Below are positions 46,291 to 58,280 of a stretch of DNA of 64,000 nucleotides, piece after piece. Positions within the stretch are counted from its first letter, which is position 1. Each line of letters begins with the position of its first letter. A program made the translations under genes and the position numbers. A model generated the notes under the pieces. The model was not told where the DNA came from. It ran no database searches and saw nothing but the letters and a program-made list of their open reading frames with translations. Origin of the DNA: Artemia franciscana (lineage: Eukaryota > Arthropoda > Branchiopoda > Anostraca > Artemiidae); the NCBI RefSeq assembly GCF_032884065.1, contig NC_088883.1, positions 21,095,393-21,159,392 of the forward strand. Reading direction: 5' to 3'.

Positions 46291-47882
46291 CTAAACTTTG
46301 TAAATGTGTTTATGCAAAAAGTATAAATGCAGAAAATGTATTTAAAAAAAAGTTGCCCTTTATGCAGGGCCGTATCCAGGACAATTTTTTCTGGGGTGTT
46401 TTACACAACGATTTTTTTCGGGGGGAGGAGGGAGGGGTGATCTATACAACAAAATCCTCAAGAAACGCATAAGCCTATAGGCATATGGTTGAAAACTTGT
46501 CTCGTGAATTTATTATTTTAGTTCATTTCAATTTTTGCTTGAGAATTTGGTTTACCTTTTGAAGTCAATTTTTTTTCTTTTTGAAACTGCCAACTATTAT
46601 ACTAATATTATTTTTAATGGGTTTTCCTTTGATTAACTAATACCAAGTTTACCTCTTTTTTGACGAAGCCAAGTGGGATTTTAATACCCTTAACTTAATG
46701 GTATATTCTATTATAGTTTGTAGTACAACACAGTGGTTCTAATACTTTTCAGATAAACCAGCCCCCCCCCCCCACTTTTTTCAACCCCAACCGTGAGCCC
46801 CCCTAATAAAAGTTATTGTAATAGTCATGTTTAGAGTACGAAAAGGCTAAAAAGGAAAACAAACATAACCAAATTTTGATATATACATTACAAATATGTT
46901 TTAACCTAAAATACATTTTTTTTTCAGACAGTTTGGTGAAGTGAGGGGAGATATTTGATAAAGCTGCTCTCAATTTATTGCTGACATCTAGGTATTAGGC
47001 TTTATTATCTTCCATGGTATTTAGGCTTCATTGATGCTAGGGCCGAAAATCCTGGGTTACATTGTAACTTGTGAAGAAGTAACAATTCGCAGTGTGACAT
47101 GGGCGACACTGTATTTTTGGGAGCCCAATCCAAAAGGATTTTGGTTTAAAGGTTGAATAAGCCTCCGGAGGGCCGCTAAATACCTGTTTTTAGGCCCGCT
47201 AAAACTGCTTTTAGGGTCGTTTCTTATGGGCCGTTAGAAACTGTTTTAAGGGTCACTAAAACTGCGTTTTTACTTTAGTCTTAGAGGAATTCAATATTTT
47301 ACATTTAATGCTTAGCGTTATTAATGAATTAAAGACAAAATGATAGCTCAAGAGGCCTTCAGTTTTATTGGCTGTAATGTTTCTGTTTTCAAGTGCAAAT
47401 TTCTACCTGCCAAAAAATTAAAAAAATTGATTTACTTCAACTCTTAGAACTTATAAGCTTCAGCCTAATTTATGTATTTATGAATTCTCAGCAAACAAAC
47501 AGATAAGTAAATTCAAAATAAGTTTCTTTATAAAACCTTTATAAATAAAAATTTTCATTATGGCTTATCTTCATTTACTCTACTCTCTAGTTCTTTATAT
47601 TTTCATTTTAATTATTTTCTTGGATTCTTATTTATTATCTATTTTTATTTAGTTCTTTTAAGATACTTCGCAAGAAACAAGCTTTGAAAGACGTTAGTCC
47701 TACTTACAAGCTATCCAAAAAATTTCTGACTTCGGTTCCCTTGATATTACACAGTGTGATAAAATTAATAAATAAAATTAACCAATTAATTTCGGTTTTT
47801 CTTTCCAATAAAGTTCAAGCTATCCTATTACGTTTTTCTTTTTTGTTCTTCTAATTAATGTGTGATCAATATTCTTTCACAG

Positions 47883-48118
47883 GTGAAAGTTTGGAAAATT
47901 ACCACGGGTCAGTGTTTAAGAAGATTTGAGAAAGCCCATTCGAAAGGTGTCACCAGTATTCATTTTGGAAAGGACAATTCGCATATTTTGACGTCTTCAT
48001 TTGACATGACTATTCGTATTCATGGATTTAAATCTGGCAAAACACTAAAGGAGTTTCGAGGTCACTCTTCATTTGTTAATGAAGCGATTTTTTCATCTGA
48101 TAACCATTACAGTATTAG
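47883..48118 (+). pseudogene. Duplicate SMU1 exon downstream of SMU1
   Basis: Same 236-base length, acceptor CAG and donor GT as 25,958-26,193. Ten substitutions, all in the last ~135 bases: seven synonymous and three changing Q to H, L to F and I to S at positions where copy 1 keeps the SMU1 consensus as I recall it. It lies 8 kb after the SMU1 stop with no other SMU1 exon following, so it is likely a relic. Confidence 0.85.
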
Positions 48119-48284
48119 GTATATCGCTGTTTCTTCGGACAAATGATATTAAATTGATAATAATAACACAAATTAATAGATAGTTAATGATAAATAAAAA
48201 GTGAATAGATAATTAATTGAAAATAAAATTAAAGAAAATAAAATTTAAAATACTCTGATACGCTTTATAAAATAAATTAGAGAC

Positions 48285-48425
48285 CTTGTGTCCTGTGGTG
48301 GCGCAGTGGGTTTGACCTTAGCTTGGTATTACAGGACCAAGAGATCGACGCATGCTGCAGGAATGCACTGCAGGGCCGACGCAGGGACCTTAGTAGTCAA
48401 GAAGCGTCGTTAATCAGATATAATA
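48285..48425 (+). mobile_element. tRNA-derived SINE-like insertion
   Basis: GTGGTGGCGCAGTGGGTTTG fits a Pol III box A (TGGCGCAGTGG) and GAGATCGACGC ~45 bases later fits box B. The block is absent from the matching place in copy 1 (~26,345), so it is a post-duplication insertion or loss. Confidence 0.65.
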
Positions 48426-48439
48426 CAAAATGAATTCGA

Positions 48440-50310
48440 TTATATAGAATAACATATACATTTTGCATGTTGACCAATAGTCCGTGTAGCGCAAATGACT
48501 ATTCTAAGCCATGGGCTGGGAGTGCTGTGCGGGGTTAAGATAGCCATTACATTATCAGGCACATCCCTGTTTTTTGGACGAATGATATTAGACTGATAAT
48601 AATAACACAAATTAATAAATAGTTAATGATAATAAAAAGTAAATTAATAATTCATTAAAAATAAAATTAAAAAAATAGAATTTAAAATAACCCGATTTGC
48701 TTTATGAATAAATTAGACTAAATAGAATAACACATACATTTTACATGTTGACCAATACTTTGCGTAGCCCAGGTGACTATTCTAAGCCATGGGCTGGGAG
48801 TGCTGTGCGGGGTTCAGATAACCATTACATTATCAGATGCATCGCTGTTTTTTTTTCCGATAAATGATATTAAATTCATAATAATAACACAAGTTAATAA
48901 ATAGTTATTGATAATTAAAAAGTAAATAAATAATTAATTTAATTTTTTTAAATAACCTAATACGCTTTATAAAATAAATTAAATTAAATAGAATAATACA
49001 TTTTGCATGTTGACCAATAGTCCGTGTAGCGCAGGTGCCTTTTCCAAGCCTTAGACCGGGAGTTCTGTGTAGCGTTCGGAGCTGATCATCCGACTTTTCA
49101 CTCTTTCCGTAAAAACCACCGAGATTAGACCCTTTATACTTTCTAGGAATAAGCTGAAAGCTGGGTGCTAGGAAAAAAAATACGAAAAAATTAAAGTGTT
49201 GCTCTCGCAACACAATTAGATTAAACAGAATAACACATACATTTCTCATGTTGATCAATAGTGCGCATTGCGCAGGTGCTTAATCCAAGCTTTAGACCGG
49301 GAGTGCTTTGTGGGGCTTGGAGCAGATCATCCGGCTTTTCAGACTTTCCGTAAAAACCGCAGAGGTTAGACCCTTAACGTTATCTAGGAATAAGGTAAAA
49401 TCTGGGTGCTCGGAAAAAAAACACGACAAAACCAAAGTGCTGCTCTCGCAACACAATTAGATTAAATAGAATAACACATACACTTCTCATGTTGATCAAT
49501 AGTGCGCGTTGCGCAGGTGCCTATTCCAAGCTTTAGACCGGGAGTGATGTGTGGGGTTCGGAGCAGATCATCCGACTTTTCACACTTTTCGTAAAAACCG
49601 CAGAGGTTAGACCCTTGACACTTTCTAGGAATAAGCTGAAATTTGGGAGCTAGAAAAAACAAAAACATGACAAAACTAAAGTGTTGCTCTTGCAACACAA
49701 TTTTGATTAAATAGAATAACACATACATTTTGCATGTTGACCAATAGTCCGCGCTGCGCAGGTGCCTATTCCAAGCCTTATACCGGGAGTGCTTTGTGGG
49801 GCTTGGAGCAGATCATCCGGCTTTTCACACTTTCCGTAAAAACCGCAGAGGTTAGACCCTTAACGTTATCTAGGAATAAGCTAAAATCTGGGTGCTAGGA
49901 AAAAAAAACACGAGAAAACCAAAGTGTTGTTCTCGCAACACAATTAGATTAAATAGAATATCACATACATTTCGCACGTTGACCAATAGTCTGCGTTGCG
50001 CAGGTGCCTATTCCAAGCTTTAGACTGGGAGTGCTGTGCGTGGTTTGAAGCAGACGATCCAACTTTTCACACTTTCCGTAAAAACCGCAGAGGTTAGACC
50101 CTTAATATTATCTAGGAATAAGCTGAAATCTGAGTGATAGGAAAAAAAAAAAAAAAACACGACAAAACCAAAGGGTTGTTCTCGCAACACTATTAGATTA
50201 AATAGAATAACACATACGTTTCGCATGTTGACTAATAGTCCGCGTTGCGCAGGTGCCCATTCCAAGCTTTAGATCGGGAGTGCTGTGCGGGGTTTTGGAG
50301 CAGATCATTC
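48440..50310. repeat. ~245-bp tandem array, about eight units
   Basis: Marker GTTGACCAATAGTCCG or its variant recurs at ~48,469, 48,749, 49,011, 49,251, 49,493, 49,738, 49,980 and 50,229, a period of 240-280 bp. Each full unit includes ACTTTCCGTAAAAACCGCAG and TGTTGCTCTCGCAACACAAT. The latter is a short hairpin (GTTGC..GCAAC). Confidence 0.92.
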
Positions 50311-50409
50311 GAAGCTACCCATGCTGTCACCCAAGATCTCTCCTAATACATACTTTGAAGCTAGGTCAACTCGGGCTGAGCTTACCCGCTAATACCGCTA
50401 TATGAGCTT

Positions 50410-50515
50410 ATACCGCTAACCCGCGTTTCAAATCACCTAACCAGCGGTACCGGGATTTGAACTCCTGCCCTAATGTACACAGCAGCTCAGGTTTGGCCTG
50501 CCATCCACTTGTAAA
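50410..50515 (-). repeat. Possible tRNA-derived SINE block (paralogue)
   Basis: The minus strand carries GGAGTTCAAATCCCGGTACC, a box B-like motif, as at 27,080-27,175. Confidence 0.45.
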
Positions 50516-50789
50516 ATAAATTAAGGAAGATAAAACAATAAATAATATATAAAAAAGACTAAGCTAATAAATAACATAGGTTGATAGCTTAAACTTTCCT
50601 AAAAACCATACCATAAGATAATCTGTGGGGTTCATAATTAAAGTGGATTCAGTCAGTTTTATAGCATATCCATGAAACCTGTGGTAGCACAGTAGATTGA
50701 TTCTCTGCTTTGATTCCCTCTGCCACGAGGTTTGGCAACAGGCTTGCTACCTGTCCTTTAATAGAAGACCCAGCGACTGAAACGTCGAG

Positions 50790-53316
50790 TAACCCGTCGA
50801 CATCTTGCGCAGTGCCATCAAAGGGTTTGGAGGATCTTCATCTCTTATCATTTTATTCTATTTGATGAGACAGTAGGATCCTATTGGTGGCACACTATAT
50901 CCTATTTATGGCACATGAGAGATTGACGGTAGCCTTGCGACACCTTACGTGCCATCATGGGCCATGGAGGATCTTCATCTTTTATCTTTTTATACTATTT
51001 GATGACACAGTAGGACCCTATTGGTGGCACATTATATCCTATTTATGGCACATTAGTCATTGACAGTACCCTTGCGACGCTTTATCTGCCATCATGGGCC
51101 ATGGAGGATCTTTATCCTTTTATCCTATTGATGGCTTAATAGGACCCTGTTGATGACGTAATAATATATATGGAACATTAAGCGTCAACAGTGTCCTGTC
51201 GACACTCTATGTGCCATCACCGGCTCTGGAGAATCTTCATCCTTTTATTCTGTTTGATGGTATAATAGTATCCTATTGATCAAACACAAGGAGTTGACAG
51301 TATCCTTCCGTCGTCTTATGTGCTATAAATGGCTTTGGTGGGTCTTTACCCTTAATTTATATTGTTCATGTAATTCGGTTGCAGTTTCATACCATGCAAT
51401 GTCTCTGCCCTTGAATAGACACCACTGCTTGTTCATTTACAACGAAATGGAAATTAGAAAATATGGCGTCATTTTCCAGTAGGACGATAAAAATTAGCTG
51501 AAGAAACTTTTTTTCACCAATAATAATAAAAATCCAAACATTGTTGCCTTGTACATCACGATGTGTAAAAAGTAGAATTATCCCCATGGATGTTACTAAG
51601 AAACAGCTTTTTAGTATTTGTTTATATTTTCCCTTTTTCATTTTTCCCCACTTTCATTTCCCATTTAATTTTTTTATTTGTGGTTTTTTCCCTTTTCTTG
51701 TTTTCCTTTTTCTGTTTGGTCTATTTTGGGTTACTTTGTTTTTCCCTTTTCTTCTTTTCTTTCTCGTTGATAAAGGCTTCCAAACGTGAAGCTGAAATAT
51801 TCAGAATTTTATTATATTGGAGAAAAAAAGTTTTTGTTTTTTTCCATTACCTTATTGGAAAATTTTACCAGTTTTTCTATATTTTCGCTTCTCTTCACTG
51901 TGAATAATTTTCCTCTCTTATCACCTACTTCCGTACTGATGAAAGTCCATATCCCTTGTAGCCAGCTTTACAGTAAGTGGGTGTCAGTTCGTATTATTCC
52001 ACATTATTTCATTCGTTATTCCACGTATTCCACATAAGTTTATACGTTTTACTATTATTTCCTATATGTTTTCTGGTATTATGTCATATGAGGTCTTGTA
52101 TCGTTTCAAATTTTGTATTTAAAAATTTTAATAATTCCTGTCTCCTCTCATTTTCATATCACATCCCATATTAAATTTTGACAATACTGTTGACCCAATG
52201 TTACTATTTCTAATTTTGCTTGTTAAATATTCTTCATTATTAATTATAGTTTATTATAATAATAATAATTACTTCTTGTATTATATAGAATTGTTTTATG
52301 TTACATTATCGGACTATTACTATATTACTTAATAATTATATTCAATTTTTTTTATTTTATAGTGTTAATTATTTCTTATTTCTTTATTATTAACATTTCT
52401 TGTTTTTTAGTTCTATCATAACCTTAGTTTTAATCATTGATAATTATGTTACTTGTATGCAATCAATGGTATCTGTAATTCATATTGTTAAAATTCTAAT
52501 TTTACAGTGATGTAAAATTTGATTTAAAAGTGATGTACTTTTTTGATTAAAAGTGATGTACTCTAATTTGATGTAAAAGTGAAATAAAATTGTGTTTCGC
52601 ATATTTCTAAGTTTTTGGCGTAAATAGCCAAACAGAAAGTACACAAAAAAAGAAATATGACCCATTTTTAAACTGAAAATTAGTCAAAAAATTAAAATTT
52701 TAATTTTTCGTACGTTGTTTGTAGAATTGTAAAGTTTTCTGTTTAGAAACTAAACGTTTGGAAATTTTGATTCAACTTGTACTCTCTTTTCAAGTCCCAT
52801 TATTGTGTCAGTATTTTTCTAAATTTTTTTCATAAAATTCAAATCGTCCTCGTAAACATGGGTGGACAGAGGTCTAGCTTTAAGAAGAAGCAAATAATTT
52901 TTACAAAATGTGTTTTTGTGGTCAAGCAGTAAGGTGCCTTCTTTTATGTTCGCGCTTTTTTCTTGCCCTGGGCAACTTTCAGACAGCCCAATTTAAAGAA
53001 GTAGGTGGTGTTAGCTCGCGAGTTTTTTTTTTTAAGTCTATATGTCTTCACTGCCCTTTTAGGAGATCCGTTTGATAAGTCCAAGAGGGATAAGCGAACC
53101 CTTTGTTGACAGGCAATTTATTAGCTTTTCTTTAGAAATTCAAGAAAATTCCAGGAGGGAGGGGTCAGAAGCATAAAAACAAACACACAAATCTTATTTT
53201 TTTAAATAATTTTCTTTTAGGGATCTCTTAGTCGCATAGAATGATACAGGGGAGAGACGATGATGATGAACAGCCCTTCCCTTCTCAAAAACAAATATTA
53301 TCTTATCTGTTGTGTT
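50790..53316. other. Paralogue of 27,478-30,161, non-coding
   Basis: Shorter tandem array (GGCCATGGAGGATCTTCATC units) followed by T-rich and AT-rich DNA matching copy 1. No coding sequence. Confidence 0.7.
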
Positions 53317-53416
53317 NNNNNNNNNNNNNNNNNNNNNNNNNNNNNNNNNNNNNNNNNNNNNNNNNNNNNNNNNNNNNNNNNNNNNNNNNNNNNNNNNNNN
53401 NNNNNNNNNNNNNNNN
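53317..53416. other. Assembly gap, 100 N
   Basis: Exactly 100 unknown bases, the conventional size for a scaffold gap of unknown length. Order and distance across it are uncertain. Confidence 0.99.
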
Positions 53417-53790
53417 CGTACCCAAGCTATCTTGACGTGCTTTTTTCATTTATATCTTAATGTTACCAGGGAAACGGGATTCATTTATAAAACGTACCCA
53501 AGCTATCTTGACGTGCTTTTTTCATTTATATCTTAACGTTACCAGGGAAACGGGATTCATTTATAAAACGTACCCAAGCTATTTGACGTGCTTTTTTCAT
53601 TTATATCTTAATGTTACCAGGACAATGGGATTCATTTATAAGATGTACTCAAGCCATATTGACGTTCTTTTTTTCATTTATATCTTTACGTTACCAGGAA
53701 AACAGGATTCATTTATAAAACGTACCCAAGCCTTGGTGTTCTTTTTTTATTTATATCTTAACGTTACCAGGATTAAGGGGATGGACTAAT
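53417..53790 (+). repeat. 76-bp tandem repeat, about five units
   Basis: Units start at 53,417, 53,493, 53,569, ~53,644 and 53,721 with CGTACCCAAGC and contain CATTTATATCTTAA and GTTACCAGGG. The array probably continues into the gap and may be why assembly stopped. Confidence 0.92.
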
Positions 53791-54040
53791 GTTTTTATTT
53801 GTATAGCTTCTTGTTTAACTTCTTATACAACAAGCGTTGGAGAGAAAAAATAAGCCTGTCCAATTGGCTTGAAAAATTTTCAAGTAGAAACTTTGAGAAT
53901 TTTAAGACTGTGGGTGAATTTGTCCGTGTGGGCATGGTAAATGAAGAATCCTTTTTTGATGAACTGTAAATATATTAAGGTTAGTGAGGTTTTTATTGTG
54001 TTTCTCAAATTCTCATAAAGATCTAAGTTTCCATTCTGTT

Positions 54041-54650
54041 ACTGAAAACATGTAAATTATTTTCACATCTAACTCCAATCTTAATCCGATATTTGAATCA
54101 AACACATATTTGGAGTCAGTACAAAAACAAAATAATTTCTCCTATAAGCTCTTACAAAAGTTGGTGTTTCTAGGGATGAAAAAAATTGAACCGAATGGAA
54201 ATGGCGGCACTGAATCTTAGAACGAACAGAAACTAAGCCATAGATAAAGTCCAACTTAAGACACACAGAAATTACCATAAATGGGGGTGCGCTGTTGGTA
54301 GCCTCTCCACCTAAAAGTCTAGACTGTCATTTGCACTTTACTGAAAACATGTAAATTATTTTCACATCTAACTCCAATCTTAATCCGATATTTGAATCAA
54401 ATACATATTTAGAGTTAGTACAAAAAACTAAATCTTTTTTCCTACAAGCTCTTGAACGAGTTGGTGTTTCTACGGATGAAAAAAAAAAATTAAACAGAAT
54501 GAAACGGGCAGCAGTGAAACTTAGAGCGAACAGAAACTAAGTAATAATTGAAGTCCAACTTACAACAAACACAAATTACCATAAATGGGTGCGCTGTTGG
54601 TACCCTTCCCACCCCAAGGTCTAGACTGTCATTTGCGCTTTACCGAAATC
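54041..54650 (+). repeat. ~299-bp tandem duplication
   Basis: CTGAAAACATGTAAATTATT begins both units (54,041 and ~54,340). Each runs through AGTTGGTGTTTCTA, GAACAGAAACTAAG and GTGCGCTGTTGGTA. Confidence 0.88.
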
Positions 54651-54659
54651 TGTCAAACT

Positions 54660-56840
54660 GAAAGCTTTACTTAGCTAATATATCTTCTATAAAAGTGGAC
54701 GGAATAGATTTAATAGGAAAAAAGAGATGAAAACTAATCAAAATTGGTACAATGGTAGACTATAAAAAGTAATTTGCTAGTATTATTACATTATAGTAAT
54801 ATATTTTCAAGAGTTGGATTTCTTTACAAAACCTACAATTAAAAAATGAAACTATTCAAAACAGCTCCTCGTTTAGTGTAAATGTTTGGTTTCACTTCTT
54901 CATTCGCAGAAATTTCAGTTCATTTTAAGTTAGACTTCTTATACGAATTAACTTATGCTTGTTTTAAGTTTCAATGTCAGTCTTCACATTTTGTTGCAAT
55001 ACTTTCTTTTTAACAACTTAGTTTCTGTCTGTTTTTTATTCGTAAAATTAATTTATGCATGTATTATGCGTGTCACAAAATCAATAAATACAAAAAAATT
55101 ATCATGTTCCATGCTCAAGTATTAAGGTTAGCCACCATTCAGATGCTAGTTCATTCAGATCAGTTCTTTGTGCCATTGTTTGGAGATGAGACTTGCAGAA
55201 CTTTTATCTTATATTTTTGAAAAGCTAGTTGCTGCACTTTGTTGCATTCTCAATCTGGCATAGGTAAGAGAGAGAGTATGTCAAACAGGCTATTTTTTCA
55301 CTACCAATTCCTTTGCCTTAAATTTGTTATATGAACAGCAAAAATATTCAAGTACTCCAATAAATAGAGAAACAGAAGAATAAGATTTAGTAGGCCTATA
55401 TATATGGTGCTAGGCGTATTATCCCGCGGCAAATCCCCCGCCGAAAAAAATTCTTGTGATAGAAGTGCACAAAGGTAACAGGCTGGGACTAAGAAGTGCT
55501 AGCAATTACTTCCCATGGACTTGGCCTGGTACAGAGAACTATAGTACATGATGCCACTTCACCCCTTATCATCGTGAGCGCGTCCACTGGGCATACATCA
55601 GAAGGTACTGTATCTCTGAAGTATCTTTAAGGGAATTAAAAAAAAAAAATGAAATTTAAATAACATGGAGTCAAACTCTAAGTTAGAACCAAGTAAATTA
55701 TAAACTGACAGAACTAATTATTCCAAATAAGAAAGCCAAACAGTTTAATCAAAGAAAGTTTAGTCTTTAAAATAAAGAAAGAAATAAGTAAATAAGCGTA
55801 AGAAGCAAGAAAATAAGTAGAGTAAAGAAAGAAAAGTAAAGAAAGAAATAAGAGAAGCTTACTATACCAATACAAAGACCCCTTTCTTTCAGCAGTCGTG
55901 CTTTCGAAATCAAATTTGTAATGAATTTACTCAACAAACAAATTCCAAGGAAGAGGCAAAAAACAAATTTTGTGCAAAAACATCGCTATTTTGTATCTTA
56001 ACACATCTATCTTGGGCCATCTATAGTGAGTTCATAAAAATTGAATTTGAAGTTATGCTATAAAGTAGCTACAGGGAGCTAATTCTTGACGGTTATATAT
56101 CAACAATTATATTATGTCCTACTCGGGTAGCTATTTCTTGTCATTCTAAGGGTAACCAGTTTGATCGTTGTAAGGGTAGTGGTTTTCTAAGGGTAGCGGT
56201 AGCGGTTTGATTCTAAGGGTAGCGGTTTGATCGTTGTAAAATCTATCTTATTGTGAAATTCCACAACAATACACTATAAAATAATATTATGTATAATACT
56301 ATGTATATATAATATCCACAATAATAATACAATAAATAAACTACTGTCAGTTGTAGTTGAATGCTTCAACTACGACTGACAGTAGTTTTAAATGCTATTA
56401 ATAAATAAACATTAAAATAGATAAACAAAAAATAAAATAAAAGTTGACAAAGCATCATGCTCTGACGAAGCAGGAGGAAAGAATCAAACCAGCAATTAAA
56501 TAGAAACATTCAAGATTTTTAGACTAAAGGTAAAGTGGTATAGTTAAAATACCCAAGAATTTAGCGTAATTAGAGGAGAAATATCACAACACTCAGACCC
56601 TCTATATAAGTGCATATTTATTATTCACTATATATTATTTGTTATTTATTATTTTATATTTATCATTATTTTTAATAATTTATATTTTTTATGTTCGGTT
56701 GTGTGGTGTGTGTTTGTTTCTGTGTTTGTGCTGTTGTATTGGTGATTTCTTTTTTCACTATATAAAACATACAAATAACGAAGCAAACTCAGTTTGAGCC
56801 TATGAAACTCAGTTTAACAGTTCAATTTTCTTATTCTAAT
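54660..56840. other. Non-coding stretch with short repeats
   Basis: 55,640-55,860 is A/G-rich with AAGAAAGAAATAAG motifs. 56,145-56,230 repeats AAGGGTAGCGGTTTGAT. 56,341-56,385 is a hairpin listed separately. No GPX or other exon was recognised. Confidence 0.4.
56341..56385. repeat. 21-bp-stem hairpin, 3-nt loop
   Basis: CTACTGTCAGTTGTAGTTGA and its complement on the other side of TGC pair with a single mismatch over 21 bp. Probably the centre or remnant of a foldback element. Confidence 0.85.
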
Positions 56841-56847
56841 TACTTAC

Positions 56848-57099
56848 CAACAAGGTTTCTAAACGCCGGATGCGATTTATCACCAATGACATCTATCTTC
56901 GAAAACACAGGAGACTCAACACGATAATTTCTGTACACAAAATTCTTGATGTCATAGTTGGTACTTGGCTCCTGCTCACCAAACTGATTACAAGGAAAAG
57001 CCAAAACTTGAAATCTATATTCAAAGCCAAGTATATCTTGCATTCGTTTTAAAGCTTTATAATGAGAATCTGTAAATCCACGTTGACGACTAGCGTCAC
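56848..57099 (-). CDS. GPX7/8-like glutathione peroxidase exon, Cys to Arg
   Basis: An 84-codon internal exon on the minus strand, with acceptor TTTTTTTAG (AG at 57,101-57,100) and donor GTAAGTA (GT at 56,847-56,846). It reads DASRQRGFTDSHYKALKRMQ, then FQVLAFPCNQFGEQEP and PVFSKIDVIGDKSHPAFRNL. FPCNQFG and the PAFRxL ending place it with GPX7/GPX8-type, non-selenium glutathione peroxidases, which reduce peroxides and in vertebrates act in the ER. Related enzymes have C-GFT where this reads R-GFT (CGT codon), so the peroxidatic residue is lost while the second Cys stays. The reading frame is otherwise intact. No other GPX exon was found nearby, so this may be a real gene with large introns or a lone exon relic. 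Confidence 0.8.
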
Positions 57100-57859
57100 C
57101 TAAAAAAAGGATTATTGACAAAGAAATATAACAAGCAAACTTTAAAACGGAGCCATTAAAACTGGAAGAAAAAGAAGAGGAAACGTCAAACGTTAATACT
57201 TCTACTTACTGCAGGTAAATAAACCCCTACCAATAGCAAGATAAGTAATATATGATCATGTTCAGTGAATATTGACCAAATTGACACCCAAGTAAGTTAG
57301 TGATTACATAAGGCTTAGAATAATTGAGTGATACGGATGCATATGACCTGTTGTTAGAACGCTTCAAACCCCGAAAAACAACAACTTACTTCTAGGACCG
57401 ATAACTTCTTCCAGAAGTTTTCTTAAACTTCTTTTTAATTTCTCTCCGTTTGTAAAATAATTTACATCCTATGTCTGCGAATATTTCAATCAAGGAAGTT
57501 AGCACAGTAGAAAACCTCTAAAGATGTGAAATTATACAATGAGACTAATTTTGAGCGAATTATTATTATTTTTTTTTCTAGCAGGTATACTAGAGTATTT
57601 TTAGGGACTGCCCTTTCTTGAACTTCGAAAAAAAAATTCAGCTTCATTCAATACGAAAATTTTTTTTTAATGATGTAAGTTTAATTAAATCTGAATATCT
57701 ATAACTCTAGCACACAACTAGATAGCTAATTTTTTATTTGCAACAATTACATAGATAGATATGACAAACCAGTGCACATGCCTGGAGGCATACTTTCGCA
57801 CTGAAATGTTACACTACAAAAATAAAAACTAGCACTTACAATATTACAATGTTACACTA

Positions 57860-57910
<51 letters not shown>

Positions 57911-58280
57911 TTCTGGGTAGCGAAGTCCTAGCTCAAAGTTCTCCTCTCTTCCCTGCCATGATCTTTTTCAAAGGCCTATTTTGACCTGCCTTGTGCCGTA
58001 ACGAGTTAATTGAAATAGGAATATATAGGAATAAATATGATAAATAGCAATATGATTATTAAATGAAAAAAAATACCGATTAAAAATAGTGAAGTGCAAA
58101 ACGAGCTAGATAAAAGGAAAAGTGAACAAATGAGCCACGTCCAAGCTGCACTTAGTTTTCTCCGTCAAGGGAAGATATTAGAAAAAAATCTTAAGGGGAG
58201 GGGCTCAATATGACATGGGCATCAATAAGCAAAATTTTGGGAGAGGAAGGGGGCGATATAACAAAGGCGTTCATAATTGA
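57100..58280. other. Non-coding stretch with poly-A
   Basis: AATGTTACACTACAAAAA occurs twice (57,806 and 57,848). The second runs into a ~47-nt A-tract (57,862-57,908). No upstream GPX exon was found. Confidence 0.5.

Larger units (their letters stand above)
45521..53316 (+). repeat. Segmental duplication, copy 2 (ends at gap)
   Basis: Collinear with 20,392-30,161 but downstream of the SMU1 stop codon. It lacks the Helitron, has a SINE-like insert at ~48,285-48,425 and a longer ~245-bp array. The exon copy differs at 10 of 236 bases. It ends exactly where the N-run starts. Confidence 0.93.

Noticed and set aside
53241-53536. Frames running through the N-gap
   Set aside because: They exist only because unknown bases cannot encode a stop.
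56341-56385. microRNA precursor
   Set aside because: A three-base loop and 21-bp stem are too short for a normal pre-miRNA hairpin.
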